Shown piece after piece: positions 51,051 to 61,055 of a DNA stretch of 64,000 nt (the stretch's first letter is position 1; each line of letters starts with the position of its first letter). The stretch lies in contig JACSRI010000164.1 of assembly GCA_014879845.1 (NCBI GenBank), positions 19,825-83,824 on the forward strand, in the 5' to 3' direction. The notes beneath the pieces were generated by a model. It worked only from the letters and a program-made list of their open reading frames with translations. It was not told where the DNA came from and ran no database searches. Made by a program: the position numbers and the translations under genes. The stretch comes from Opitutaceae bacterium (GTDB taxonomy: Bacteria > Verrucomicrobiota > Verrucomicrobiia > Opitutales > Opitutaceae).

Positions 51051-51854
51051 TCACTCGCCCTTCGCCGCCGGCGCGCCGGCGCGCACGAAGAACCCGTATT
51101 TTACGATCGCATACAGCGCGCGGAACCCGTCGCGCCAGCCGATCTTCTTCCCCTCGGCGTAGGTGCGACCGTAGTAGGAAATGCCCACTTCGTAGATCAC
51201 GCAGTCGAGCCGCGAGACCTTGGCCGTGATCTCCGGCTCGAATCCGAAGCGATTCTCCTGGATCGTGATGCGCTGGAGCACTTCGCGGCGGAAGACCTTG
51301 TAGCATGTCTCCATGTCCGTGAGGTTGATGTTCGTGCACATGTTGGAGAAGAGCGTGAGCAGCTTGTTGCCGACCATGTGCCAGAAGTAGACGACGCGGT
51401 GCGGCTCGCCGCCCATGAAGCGCGAACCGAAGACGACGTCGGCCTTGCCCTCCACGATCGGGCGCACGAGCTTCGGGTATTCGTTCGGGTCGTACTCGAG
51501 GTCGGCATCCTGCACGATCACGATGTCGCCCGTCGCCGCAGCGAACCCCGTGCGCAGCGCCGCGCCCTTGCCCTGGTTCACCTCGTGGTGGATGATGCGG
51601 CTGACGAGCGGCGCGATCTCCGTCTCCAGCACCTCGCGCGTGCCGTCCCTGGAGCAGTCGTTGACGACAATGATCTCCTTCTCGAGCCCGGCGGCCGGCG
51701 CGGCGCGCACGGCGTCGACGATGCTGCGGATCGTCTGGCGCTCGTTGTAGCAGGGAATGACGACAGTCAGGGTTTTCGGCGAAGCCACGACGACAACCGT
51801 GCGAGCGCCCGCTGCTGGCGCGACAAAAAAGCCGCCGCCCCTCCCTGCTCCCAC
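51051..51854 (-). CDS. Glycosyltransferase family 2 (dolichyl-phosphate mannosyltransferase-like); true start may be downstream
   Basis: [60 protein letters not shown]. Confidence 0.9.
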   Translation of the reverse strand: MGAGRGGGFFVAPAAGARTVVVVASPKTLTVVIPCYNERQTIRSIVDAVRAAPAAGLEKEIIVVNDCSRDGTREVLETEIAPLVSRIIHHEVNQGKGAALRTGFAAATGDIVIVQDADLEYDPNEYPKLVRPIVEGKADVVFGSRFMGGEPHRVVYFWHMVGNKLLTLFSNMCTNINLTDMETCYKVFRREVLQRITIQENRFGFEPEITAKVSRLDCVIYEVGISYYGRTYAEGKKIGWRDGFRALYAIVKYGFFVRAGAPAAKGE

Positions 51855-51864
51855 GTCCCCGTTC

Positions 51865-51932
51865 CATTGTCATCCAAGAGTTGACAATGCCGCGCCCGCG
51901 GCGGGCCAGCGATTGTCATCTATTGGATGACA
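51865..51932. promoter_or_regulatory. Two operator-like palindromes upstream of the GT2 gene
   Basis: CATTGTCA-N9-TGACAATG (51865-51889) and TGTCATC-N5-GATGACA (51914-51932); both fit TGTCATC-N5-GwTGACA with centres 46 bp apart. Confidence 0.6.
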
Positions 51933-52050
51933 TCCAGCTTGGGGCCTGCGCGCGCGTGCTGGGGCCCGCCGGGCGCCGGGTGCGAAACACGCACGGTCAC
52001 GTCGGACTCGCGTCGGCGCCGACGCGCCATCCGAACGCAGGCCGCGCGTC

Positions 52051-53358
52051 CTACCGCTGCAACAGCCGCACGCGGCGGTCCTTGCGCGGGAACCGCAGGG
52101 TCACGACCGTCCCCACACCCTCGCGGCTGTCGATGCCGATCTGGCCGCCGTGGTCGCGCATGATGCGCTGGATGATCATGAGGCCGAGACCGTGGCCGCC
52201 CTTCTTCGTGGTGTGAAAGGGCTGGAAGAGCCGCGGCATGTCGTCCTGCGGGATGCCCTTGCCGGTGTCGCCGACCTGGAAGACCACGTAGTCGTCGTCG
52301 CCTCGCGACTTGATCGTGAGCCGGCCGCCCGCCTGCATGGCCTCGGCGGCGTTCTTGATCACGTTGAAGAAGACCTGCTTCACCTGGTTGCGATCGGCCT
52401 TCACCACGGGGTGACCGGCGTCGACCTCGACCTCGACCGTGAGTTCGCGGTCCTGCAGTTCGTGCCCCTGCACGGCGAGCACCTCCTCGAGCGTCTCCAC
52501 GAGGTCCACGTCGGAAAAATCCGGCGGGCGCGGACGGATCGCATCGAGGAAATTCTGGATGATGCCATCGAGCCGTTGCACCTCGTTCTGGCAGACCTCG
52601 AGGGACTGTGCGACCTTGTCGAGCCCGGGCGTCTTTGACGCCCGCCCGATCTGGCGGCGCATGAGTTGGAGATGGATGGTGAGCGAGTTGAGCGGGTTGC
52701 CGATCTCGTGCGCCACGCCGGCCGCGAGGAGCAGGATGGAGTTCACCTTCTCGCTCTCGATGCGCTGCTGCGTCGTCGCCATCTCCTGCGTCACGTCGCT
52801 CAGGATGACGGCGAAGCGCGTGGCCTCCATGACCACGCCGTCGTCCGGCGTGTCGTGAAACGGCACGATGTAGAGGCGGACGACGCGGTACTCCGGGTAA
52901 TTCAGCTCGATCTCGCGGGACACGGCGCCGCGGCCGGTCAGGCCCTCCCCGGTCGCGAGGTCGAGCGACTGGCGCAGGCCCGGCACGAGGCGCCAGAGGG
53001 AGGCGCGGCCGAGTTCCTGATCCTTGAGACCGACCATGCGGCACGCGGCGTCGTTGGCGTATTCGATAACTCCCTTCGCGTTGACCACGAGCACGCCCTC
53101 GCGCACGGCATCGAAGATGGCCTCGAAGAAACCTCGCTCGCGCGCGAGGCGCTGCACGAGGTTGGCGAGGTTGACCGGGTCGAGGTTGTCCACCCGCCCG
53201 AGCACGCGGTCGAGGGAGCGTTGCTTGCGAGCCACGGGCCGAAAGCGTGCGAGCCGCCGCACGGCTGCCAAGGGGAAAGGCGCACCACGCGTTCCCCCTT
53301 GCCCTCCCCGCCCGACCACCGGCACAACCTCGCGTCCACCGTCCCACGCGCCACGCAC
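52051..53358 (-). CDS. PAS-domain sensor histidine kinase (start probably internal, ~53238)
   Basis: PAS segment [33 protein letters not shown]-box [26 protein letters not shown] boxes [43 protein letters not shown]. Confidence 0.93.
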   Translation of the reverse strand: MRGAWDGGREVVPVVGRGGQGGTRGAPFPLAAVRRLARFRPVARKQRSLDRVLGRVDNLDPVNLANLVQRLARERGFFEAIFDAVREGVLVVNAKGVIEYANDAACRMVGLKDQELGRASLWRLVPGLRQSLDLATGEGLTGRGAVSREIELNYPEYRVVRLYIVPFHDTPDDGVVMEATRFAVILSDVTQEMATTQQRIESEKVNSILLLAAGVAHEIGNPLNSLTIHLQLMRRQIGRASKTPGLDKVAQSLEVCQNEVQRLDGIIQNFLDAIRPRPPDFSDVDLVETLEEVLAVQGHELQDRELTVEVEVDAGHPVVKADRNQVKQVFFNVIKNAAEAMQAGGRLTIKSRGDDDYVVFQVGDTGKGIPQDDMPRLFQPFHTTKKGGHGLGLMIIQRIMRDHGGQIGIDSREGVGTVVTLRFPRKDRRVRLLQR

Positions 53359-53369
53359 CGCACCGACGC

Positions 53370-54185
53370 ATGCCCGACTTCACCCAGACCGACTGGTACC
53401 GTTTTCCGCTCTACTACGACACGGTCTACAACGGCGACACGCCGACGGAGGCGGATTTTCTCGAGGCGGTGCTGGCCCACCACGGTCGCGGCGCGGTCGC
53501 ACGCGGCAAACCCGCGCGCATCCTCGAGCCGGCCTGCGGCACCGGACGGCTCCTCATCGAACTCGCGCGCCGCGGCCATCGCGCCGTCGGATTTGATCTC
53601 AGTCCGGAGATGGTCGCCTACGGCCGGCATCGCGCCAAGGCCGAGCCGGTCGCCGTGCGCCGGCGCCTCCGGATCGTGGAGGACCGCATGGAGGCGTTTC
53701 GCCTGCGCGGACCATTCGACCTCTCCTTCTGCCTGCTCAGCACCTTCAAGTACCTGCTGACCGAGGAGCACGCGCACGCGCACCTCGAGCGTGTCGCGCG
53801 GGTGCTCGTGCGTGGCGGGTTGTGCGTGATCGGCATCCATCTCACACCGTATGGACGGCGCTCCACCGACCGCGAGGTCTGGCACGGCGCAGCTGACGGC
53901 CTGCGGGTGCGCAGCGAGGTGATCACGCGACCGGCCGACCGTGTGACGCGCCTGGAGTCGCTGCGCAACCGACTCACCGTGCGCCGCCGCGGCGTTCGCG
54001 GAGTCGAACGCCTGGAGACAAACTGGCCGGTGCGCACCTACGACGCCGCGGAGTTCGAGGCACTGTTGGCGCGGTCGCCGGCGCTGGAGCCGATCGCGTG
54101 CTACGACTTCTCCCACGACATCGATGCGCCGCGCGCGCTCGACGACTCGCAGGAGGATGTCGTGGTCGTGCTGCGGAAGAGGTAG
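53370..54185 (+). CDS. Class I SAM-dependent methyltransferase
   Basis: ILEPACGTGRLLIELARRGHRAVGFDLSPEMVAYGR; start MPDFTQTDWYRFPLYYD. Confidence 0.85.
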   Translation: MPDFTQTDWYRFPLYYDTVYNGDTPTEADFLEAVLAHHGRGAVARGKPARILEPACGTGRLLIELARRGHRAVGFDLSPEMVAYGRHRAKAEPVAVRRRLRIVEDRMEAFRLRGPFDLSFCLLSTFKYLLTEEHAHAHLERVARVLVRGGLCVIGIHLTPYGRRSTDREVWHGAADGLRVRSEVITRPADRVTRLESLRNRLTVRRRGVRGVERLETNWPVRTYDAAEFEALLARSPALEPIACYDFSHDIDAPRALDDSQEDVVVVLRKR

Positions 54186-54188
54186 CGA

Positions 54189-54209
54189 CGACTCGCCAAG
54201 GCGTCCGCG
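54189..54209. repeat. Degenerate copy of the galE/GT2 REP-like motif
   Basis: CGaCTCGCCaAGGCGTCCGCG, 2 mismatches in 21 bp to 50973-50993. Confidence 0.45.
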
Positions 54210-54307
54210 TCATTCCGCCGGGCCCTCGGGGCCGCACGCGACGGTCTCCTCACCCGCAGGCACTCTCCACTCGACACCCCTCCGGCCCGACCCAACATCC
54301 ACCGACC

Positions 54308-55291
54308 GTGGTCCGATTCATCGTCTCGCGGTTCCTCCAGGCGATCCCAACGCTGCTCGTCCTGGTCACCGCCACCTTCTTCATGCTGCGCGCCGTGCCC
54401 GGCGGTCCGTTCGCAGCTGAAAAGTCGATGAGTCCCGAGGCGCTGAAAAACCTCAACGACTACTACCACCTCAACGACCCGCTGCCGCGGCAGTATCTCG
54501 GCTACATGGCCGGCATCCTGCCCAAGGCCTTCCGGCCGACGCAGCTCTTCGTCGACGGCCAGATCGACCTGAAGGCGGGCTTCGGCATGGATTTCGGCCC
54601 CTCGCTCAAGCACCCGACACGCACGGTCAACGAGATCATCGCGCAGCGCCTTCCCGTGTCGCTCGAACTGGGCGTGTGGGCCCTGCTCATCGCGCTCGCC
54701 CTCGGCCTGACTTCGGGGGTGGTTGCCTCGCTCCGGCCCAACAGCTGGGGCGACTACGTGCCCTCGGCCATCTCGATGGCGGGCATCTGCATGCCCACGT
54801 TCGTGATCGGCCCGCTGCTCGTGCTCGTCTTCGCCGTCTACCTCGGCTGGTTCCGGGCCTCGGGCTGGTACGAGCCGGCCGACCGCGTATTGCCGGCGCT
54901 CACGCTCGGGTTCGTCTACGCGGCCTACATCGCCCGGCTCACGCGCGGCGGCATGCGCGAGATCCTCGCCCAGGATTTCATCCGCACGGCCCGCGCGAAA
55001 GGCGCGAGCGAGTGGCGCGTGGTCCTCCGCCACGCGCTCCGGGGCGGCCTGCTCCCGGTCGTGTCCTACCTCGGCCCGGCACTCGCCGGCATCGTCAGCG
55101 GCTCGTTTGTCGTGGAGACGATCTTTCAGGTGCCCGGCCTCGGACGGGAGTTCATCAACTCCGCCGCCAACCGCGACTACCCCCTCGTGACCGGCACGGT
55201 GCTGCTCTTCGCTGTGCTGATCATCAGCTTCAACCTGCTCGTGGACATCGTCGCGGTCTGGCTCAATCCGCGCATGCGCCAGGCGCACTAG
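54308..55291 (+). CDS. Peptide ABC transporter permease, OppB-like (GTG start)
   Basis: VVRFIVSRFLQAIPTLLVLVTATFFMLRAVPGGPF; TRGGMREILAQDFIRTARAKGASEWRVVLRHALRGGLLPVVSYLGP. Confidence 0.92.
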   Translation: MVRFIVSRFLQAIPTLLVLVTATFFMLRAVPGGPFAAEKSMSPEALKNLNDYYHLNDPLPRQYLGYMAGILPKAFRPTQLFVDGQIDLKAGFGMDFGPSLKHPTRTVNEIIAQRLPVSLELGVWALLIALALGLTSGVVASLRPNSWGDYVPSAISMAGICMPTFVIGPLLVLVFAVYLGWFRASGWYEPADRVLPALTLGFVYAAYIARLTRGGMREILAQDFIRTARAKGASEWRVVLRHALRGGLLPVVSYLGPALAGIVSGSFVVETIFQVPGLGREFINSAANRDYPLVTGTVLLFAVLIISFNLLVDIVAVWLNPRMRQAH

Positions 55292-55304
55292 CCTCCGCCC
55301 CGCC

Positions 55305-56240
55305 ATGACGCACGCCGCCTGCACAAAGACCGACGAAGCCGCGCCCGAAACCGGGCGGCCTTCGTCGCTCTGGCACGACGCCTGGCGCCGCCTCCGGCGC
55401 AATCGCCTCGCCGTGGCCGGCGGCGCCTTCCTGCTCGCGCTCGTGCTCGTGTGCGTCGTCGGGCCGTGGTTCTCCGGGCACAGCTACCAGGGCGACGGCA
55501 GCTTCGAGCGGCCGAACGAGGCGCCGAGCCTGCAGCACTGGTTCGGGACCGATATCCAGGGACGCGACCTCTTCGTGCGCACACTCTACGGCGGGCGCAT
55601 CTCGCTCGGCGTCGGCCTGTGCGCGACGCTCGTCTCGCTCACGATCGGCGTCGTCTGGGGCGCGGTCGCAGGGTTCCAGGGCGGCAAGCTCGACGCCCTG
55701 ATGATGCGCATCGTCGAGATCATCTACTCGCTGCCATTCGTCATCTTCGTGATCCTCCTGCTCGTGCTGACCGACGCCGTCGCCAAGGAGTACAACCTCG
55801 GCGCGACCTGGAACATGCTCGTGCTCTTCGCGGCGATCGGCGCGGTCTCGTGGCTGACCATGGCGCGCATCGTGCGCGGCCAGGTCATGGCGCTGCGGCG
55901 CCAGGAGTTTGTCGAGGCGGCCATCACGCTCGGCTTCAGTCGCGCGCGCATCATCTTCCGCCACATTCTGCCCAACGTGCTCGGGCCGGTCATCGTCTAC
56001 ACGACGCTCACGATCCCGTCGGTTATGCTGCTGGAGGCGTTCCTGAGCTTTCTCGGCCTCGGCATCCAGCCACCCATGACGTCGTGGGGTTCGCTCATCA
56101 AGGACGGCGCCGACAAGATGGAGGAGTACCCGTGGCTGCTCCTCTTCCCGGGCACGCTCTTCTCGCTCACGCTCTTCTCGCTCAACTTCCTCGGCGACGG
56201 CCTGCGCGATGCGCTCGACGTGCGCGCCTCGAAGGACTGA
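55305..56240 (+). CDS. Peptide ABC transporter permease, OppC-like
   Basis: WHDAWRRLRRNRLAVAGGAFLLALVLVCVVGPW; FGTDIQGRDLFVRTLYGGRISLGVGL; FVEAAITLGFSRARIIFRHILPNVLGPVIV. Confidence 0.92.
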   Translation: MTHAACTKTDEAAPETGRPSSLWHDAWRRLRRNRLAVAGGAFLLALVLVCVVGPWFSGHSYQGDGSFERPNEAPSLQHWFGTDIQGRDLFVRTLYGGRISLGVGLCATLVSLTIGVVWGAVAGFQGGKLDALMMRIVEIIYSLPFVIFVILLLVLTDAVAKEYNLGATWNMLVLFAAIGAVSWLTMARIVRGQVMALRRQEFVEAAITLGFSRARIIFRHILPNVLGPVIVYTTLTIPSVMLLEAFLSFLGLGIQPPMTSWGSLIKDGADKMEEYPWLLLFPGTLFSLTLFSLNFLGDGLRDALDVRASKD

Positions 56241-56259
56241 GCTGGGCCGCGACAACCCG

Positions 56260-58020
56260 ATGCACCGCTTTCGTCCGTATCATCGCTACCTGCGCCAGGT
56301 GAAGGTGCCGCTGGTCCTCAGCATCCTGTGCGGCATCTTCTACGGTGCGAGCAGCGGCGCCGGCCTGCCGCTGATGCTCAACTACGTCTTCCCGAAGGTG
56401 TTTGCCTCGGCCGACGCGGCCGCCCCGGTGGCATTGACGGGCTGGCAGATCGCGCTGGTGGCGGCGTGGCTGCCGATGGTCTTCCTCCTCCGCGGCATCG
56501 CCGACTACGCCAACGTCTATCTGCTGCAGTACGCCGGCACGCGGGTGCTCGAGGCCATACGCCTCGACTACTTCAAGAAACTCCAGGTGCTGCCGCTGGC
56601 GTTCTTCCAGAAGCGCTCCACCGGCGATCTCATCTCGCGCGGCATCGCCGACACCAGCCAGCTCCAGGTCGCGCTGGTCAACGTGACCAACGACCTGATC
56701 AAGCAGCCCGCCACGCTCGTCTTCGCGATCTCGGCCGTGGCCTACCTCGCATTCCGTGAGCAGGGTGTGGCGATGGTGCTGGCCAGCCTGGCGGTCGTGC
56801 CTGTGTGCGTGCTGCCGATACGCTTCATCGGCAAGAAGATCGTCCGGCGCGCCGCGCGCGTGCAGGAGGAACTCGGCTCGCTCAGCGGCCGCATGAGCGA
56901 AAACCTCTCGGCCATCCGCGAAGTGCGCGCCTTCGGCCTCGAGGACTACGAGGCCCGGCGGTTCTCGACGACCACGCGCGCCTTGATCAAGGCGCAGATG
57001 AAGGTGGTCAAATACCAGCGCGCCCTCAATCCGATGATCGAGTTCGTCTCGGCCCTCGGCGTCTCGATCACGTTCATCTACGCCTACCGGGTCGGCGTGG
57101 CGCTCGAGGCGTTCATCCCGGTGGTCGGCGCGTTGTTCATGTGCTACGACCCGATCAAGAAGCTCGGCATGGTCAACACCGAGCTCAAGCGCGGCTCGGC
57201 CGCGCTTGACCGCCTCGAGGTTGTCTTCAACGAGCCGGTCGACATCGCGGATCCCGCCCAGCCGGTCGCCGTGACCAAGCTGCGCGGCGACCTCGCCTTC
57301 GAGGACGTGACCTTCCACTACGGCCCGGACACGCCCGCGCTCTCCAGCGTGGACGTGCGCATCCCGCGGGGCACGGTCTGCGCGCTCGTCGGACCGACCG
57401 GCGCGGGCAAGTCGACGTTCGCCAACCTCGTGCCGCGCTTCTACGACGCCACGGAAGGGCGCGTGACGATCGACGGCATCGACGTGCGCGCCATGCGGCT
57501 GGCCGACCTGCGGCGCAACATCGCCATCGTCTCGCAGGAACCCGTGCTCTTCAACGACACGATCGCGAACAATCTCCTGCTCAGCCGGCCCGACGCCTCG
57601 CGGGCCGAGATCGAGCAGGCGGCGAAGGACGCATTCGCGCACGATTTCATCCTCGAGAAGGAGCACGGCTACGACACCGTGATCGGCGAGCGCGGCCAGT
57701 CACTCTCCGGCGGCCAGCGCCAGCGACTCGCCCTCGCCCGCGCGTTCCTGCGCAACGCACCGATCCTCATCCTCGACGAAGCGACATCCGCGCTCGATGC
57801 CCGCACGGAGGAACAGATCCAGCAGGCGCTCTCACGCCTCATGGTCGGCAAGACCGTCCTCATCATCGCCCACCGTTTCAGCACGATCCGCGATGCGACG
57901 AAGATCCTCGTTTTCCAGGGCGGTCGCATCGTCGCGAGCGGCGACCATGCGACCCTGCACGCGGCCAACGATCTCTACCGCACGCTCTACGAGACGCAGC
58001 GCGCCGCGGGGAAGGCGTGA
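56260..58020 (+). CDS. ABC exporter with fused TMD-NBD, MsbA-like
   Basis: 6-TM N-terminus; Walker A GPTGAGKST; LSGGQRQRLALARAFLRNAPILILDEATSALD. Confidence 0.93.
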   Translation: MHRFRPYHRYLRQVKVPLVLSILCGIFYGASSGAGLPLMLNYVFPKVFASADAAAPVALTGWQIALVAAWLPMVFLLRGIADYANVYLLQYAGTRVLEAIRLDYFKKLQVLPLAFFQKRSTGDLISRGIADTSQLQVALVNVTNDLIKQPATLVFAISAVAYLAFREQGVAMVLASLAVVPVCVLPIRFIGKKIVRRAARVQEELGSLSGRMSENLSAIREVRAFGLEDYEARRFSTTTRALIKAQMKVVKYQRALNPMIEFVSALGVSITFIYAYRVGVALEAFIPVVGALFMCYDPIKKLGMVNTELKRGSAALDRLEVVFNEPVDIADPAQPVAVTKLRGDLAFEDVTFHYGPDTPALSSVDVRIPRGTVCALVGPTGAGKSTFANLVPRFYDATEGRVTIDGIDVRAMRLADLRRNIAIVSQEPVLFNDTIANNLLLSRPDASRAEIEQAAKDAFAHDFILEKEHGYDTVIGERGQSLSGGQRQRLALARAFLRNAPILILDEATSALDARTEEQIQQALSRLMVGKTVLIIAHRFSTIRDATKILVFQGGRIVASGDHATLHAANDLYRTLYETQRAAGKA

Positions 58021-58063
58021 GGCGACCGGCCCCGCGCATCTCCCGCCGCCGGACAAGCCCCAC

Positions 58064-59962
58064 TCACCACCGCCAGGTCACACCGGCCGTGACCTGCCGC
58101 CCCGCGGCGGGCACGGCGGGAAGTTCCTGAAAATCGTCGTCCCAGAGATTGTCCACGACGAGCGATAGCTCGACTGAGTCGTAGTGGGGAATCACCCACA
58201 CCAGACCAAGCGACGTGAGAAATGCCTCGTCGCCGCCGATCGTGCGGAGGAGGTTTTCTTCCTGCATGCGATACTCGTTGTCGCAGCGCAGTTCGAGCCC
58301 GCCGCCGAGACGGGCGATCACGGCGAGCGTGGCCCGATGCTCGGGGAAATTGAGCGCGTAAAAACTCGCGTCAACCAGGGCGGCGCCGTAGTCGGCATCC
58401 TTGTGCAGATACGCGTAGCTCGCGACCAAGTCGAACGAGCCGAAGGTCCGAGATCCAATGACCTCGAGGCCCGTCATGTCGATCTCGACCTCGCGTGCGG
58501 TACGTGCATTCGGCGCTGCGGCGGTGAAGGTCCAGTCGACCATCGGGTCGTCGTGGCGCACGAAGAGCGCGAGGCGAGCGCTCCAGGCCTGCCCGCGTAG
58601 TTCGGAGCCGATCTCGGCGTTGCGGCTGGTCTCGCGACCGAGGTCGGCGTTGCCCCGGAAGAGCCCGCCCGCCGGACTGGAGTTGAGCGCGGTATAACCG
58701 GGCACACGGGTGGCGGCGCTGTACTCGACATACACGCGCGGCGTGGCGCCGCCGATCTCCCCGGTCGGTGTCCACGACACACGTGCGACCGGTGAGACTG
58801 CAGACCCGTCCCGGTTGGTATCGTCGACAGTCGCACCCAAACGGGTCGTGATCCAGCCAGCCTCAGACTCGAAGTCGCGTTCGGCCGCAGCCGCGAGTTT
58901 CCAATACGAACGCGACATGAACCGACCGTAGGTCAGCGCGGTGGACTCCAGTGCATCGGCCACGGCCTCGCCCCGCATCTCGACGCGCCAGACTCCGAAG
59001 CCCGCGCGGTAGTGCACGAAGCCGCCGCCGGCATCGGTCTCATGACGGTAGGGGTTGAAGAGGCCCGGGCGAAAGCGGTCGAATTCGTAGTCGTCCTTGT
59101 TGCGACGGTAGTGCAGCCCGGCCTCGATGCTGCCATCGCCGACCTGCTGACGGTGGGAGAGCATAAGGAGCGTCGTCTCCAGGTGCTCGGTTTCGGCCAC
59201 GCCAAACGGCGTGTAGAGATTGGGCCAGCCGAAGAACTTGTCCTGATACCCGCCAAACAACTCGGTCTCGCCAAAACCGGAAGTCACCTGGATGCGGGCG
59301 GCCACACGCTGGAACTCATGGTCCCCGTGTTCGACCGTGCCGTCGGCCTCCGATCGTGCCCACGAGGCATCGACGGCGACATGTCGATCACGCTCCGGGT
59401 CGTCCACCACGACTTCGCCGGCATAGATCGACTGGCGGTTCAGGTCACCACTGCCAAAGGCGAGCGAAGCCTCTCCGCCAGCTTCGATTCGCCGCCAGGC
59501 GTAGCCCACGGTGCCCACCGCTGCCTGCATGGACCCAAAGGCATGATCCGCACCCGTCTGGATCGTCGGCGCAGCCAGCATGCCGGAGGGCACCGGCAAC
59601 TCAGCCGCATAGTGCCCGGTTTGAGGGTCAAAAACCGTCAGACCGCCGATCTGCACGGCCGTGCCTTCGAAGATGCCACCGCGGATCGCGATATCTCCCT
59701 GGGCCTCGCCGAAGTTGCGCGTCTGGAGATCGATTTGGGGCTCGAATCGGAGAAACGAAACCGGGGTCGCGTAGCTCGACGCGGGCACTTGGTTAGCCAC
59801 ACGATTCTCAGCCAGAACAAACTCAGGCAACGCGACGGTGTCGCTCGAACTGATCTCCGCCGCAGGGGCCGCCTCCTGCGCCAAGCCGACGCAGGAGAGG
59901 CAGAGCAGTCCGGCAGCCGCCGCCACGATCGATGAAGGAGGAGAAGAACGTCCGCGTTCCAT
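58064..59962 (-). CDS. TonB-dependent receptor (BtuB-like size)
   Basis: 632 aa; signal peptide, plug (QGDIAIRGGIFEGTAVQIGGLTVFDPQTGHYAAELPV), beta-barrel strands, terminal VTWRW. Confidence 0.85.
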   Translation of the reverse strand: MERGRSSPPSSIVAAAAGLLCLSCVGLAQEAAPAAEISSSDTVALPEFVLAENRVANQVPASSYATPVSFLRFEPQIDLQTRNFGEAQGDIAIRGGIFEGTAVQIGGLTVFDPQTGHYAAELPVPSGMLAAPTIQTGADHAFGSMQAAVGTVGYAWRRIEAGGEASLAFGSGDLNRQSIYAGEVVVDDPERDRHVAVDASWARSEADGTVEHGDHEFQRVAARIQVTSGFGETELFGGYQDKFFGWPNLYTPFGVAETEHLETTLLMLSHRQQVGDGSIEAGLHYRRNKDDYEFDRFRPGLFNPYRHETDAGGGFVHYRAGFGVWRVEMRGEAVADALESTALTYGRFMSRSYWKLAAAAERDFESEAGWITTRLGATVDDTNRDGSAVSPVARVSWTPTGEIGGATPRVYVEYSAATRVPGYTALNSSPAGGLFRGNADLGRETSRNAEIGSELRGQAWSARLALFVRHDDPMVDWTFTAAAPNARTAREVEIDMTGLEVIGSRTFGSFDLVASYAYLHKDADYGAALVDASFYALNFPEHRATLAVIARLGGGLELRCDNEYRMQEENLLRTIGGDEAFLTSLGLVWVIPHYDSVELSLVVDNLWDDDFQELPAVPAAGRQVTAGVTWRW

Positions 59963-60004
59963 GCCTGGGGAAAAAGTCGCGGGAGGCCGGGGTGTCGATG
60001 TTTT

Positions 60005-60033
60005 TGTTATTATGAGTAGCTATTACATTAACA
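60005..60033. promoter_or_regulatory. AT-rich imperfect palindrome in a divergent promoter region
   Basis: TGTTATTATGAGTAGCTATTACATTAACA; outer TGTTA/TAACA arms perfect, inner partly symmetric; local AT island in GC-rich DNA. Confidence 0.4.
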
Positions 60034-60113
60034 TTAACCCCGAAATCCCCGACTCCTTTTCTGCAACTTCGCGGGCAGCTGCTGTTTTCTCTTCTGCACA
60101 GCACCATCCATCC

Positions 60114-60407
60114 ATGACTCCATTCGCGCGCTTCGCTCTCGTTTTCGCCGCCATCGTCCTGGCCCTCTACGCCCTGTGTCACGGACCGTTCGCTGGGCTG
60201 GGTCTGGTCGGAGGTTTGGTCGGCGCGACCTTCGGTGTGATCGCCTCGATCCTCGGTACTCTCTTCGGCCTCGCCTGCGGCGCGCTCGGGCTGCTCGTCG
60301 GCGCGGTCGCGATGATTCCCTTCCTCATCCCGGCGATCATCCTCCTTTCGCCCGTGATCCTGCTCGTCGCCCTGATAGCCGTGGCCGCGCGCGCCGCACG
60401 CAGCTGA
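60114..60407 (+). CDS. Small glycine-rich hydrophobic membrane protein
   Basis: 97 aa MTPFARFALVFAAIVLALYALCHGPFAGLGLVGGLVGATFGVIASILGTLFGLACGALGLLVGAVAMIPFL... Confidence 0.65.
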   Translation: MTPFARFALVFAAIVLALYALCHGPFAGLGLVGGLVGATFGVIASILGTLFGLACGALGLLVGAVAMIPFLIPAIILLSPVILLVALIAVAARAARS

Positions 60408-60512
60408 GCCGACCTCAGGCTGCCGGCCCTTCACGAGTCTGACGCGGGCAATAGGGAGGCCACCGCCATGACGCGGCTTCGCAGGCGTGGGAGCCTGCCG
60501 CACACTCAACGA

Positions 60513-60538
60513 AAAAGGCGGCCCACCGGCCGCCTTTT
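60513..60538. terminator. Bidirectional rho-independent terminator between convergent genes
   Basis: AAAAGGCGGCC-CACC-GGCCGCCTTTT with A/T tracts on both sides. Confidence 0.88.
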
Positions 60539-60622
60539 CTCATCTGCAATAGGCGCCCCCACGAGCGTCGATTCGACGGTCATGCAGGAGCGGATCGCGC
60601 GATCCGAAGATCGCGTCCGAGA

Positions 60623-60859
60623 CTACTCGTCGCCGTCGTTGCCGATCGCCTCGACCGGGCAGCCTTCGAGAGCCTCCATGCAAAGCTTCGCATCCTCGTC
60701 GGTCTGCGGCTGCGCGCTCACGTAGGTGTAGCCGCCATCGTCGTTGCGCGTGAAGAACCCAGGAGCAGTCTCACGGCACAGGTCACAATCAATACACTGG
60801 TTGTCGACGTAGAACTTGCCGGCGACGTTCTCCGGCCATTTTTGGGATTTGTCGGCCAT
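60623..60859 (-). CDS. Ferredoxin (single-cluster type)
   Basis: 78 aa from MADKSQKWPENV; YVDNQCIDCDLCRETAPGFF ... CMEALEGCPVEAIG. Confidence 0.88.
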   Translation of the reverse strand: MADKSQKWPENVAGKFYVDNQCIDCDLCRETAPGFFTRNDDGGYTYVSAQPQTDEDAKLCMEALEGCPVEAIGNDGDE

Positions 60860-61055
60860 AGGAATTGGGAAAGCCGGAAGCAAGCGGCCTTTACGAGGGA
60901 GTGTCAAGGAGCGCCTGCGGCCGCGATTGGCCGTCTTTCCGCACAAGTTGCTCGCCTGATCGACCTCGAAAGCATGAACACTGCTCACGCGTGTCCTCGC
61001 CTAGGACCACCTGGCACCAACGGCACCGACCACGCCTGCGCGCACACACTCTCTC

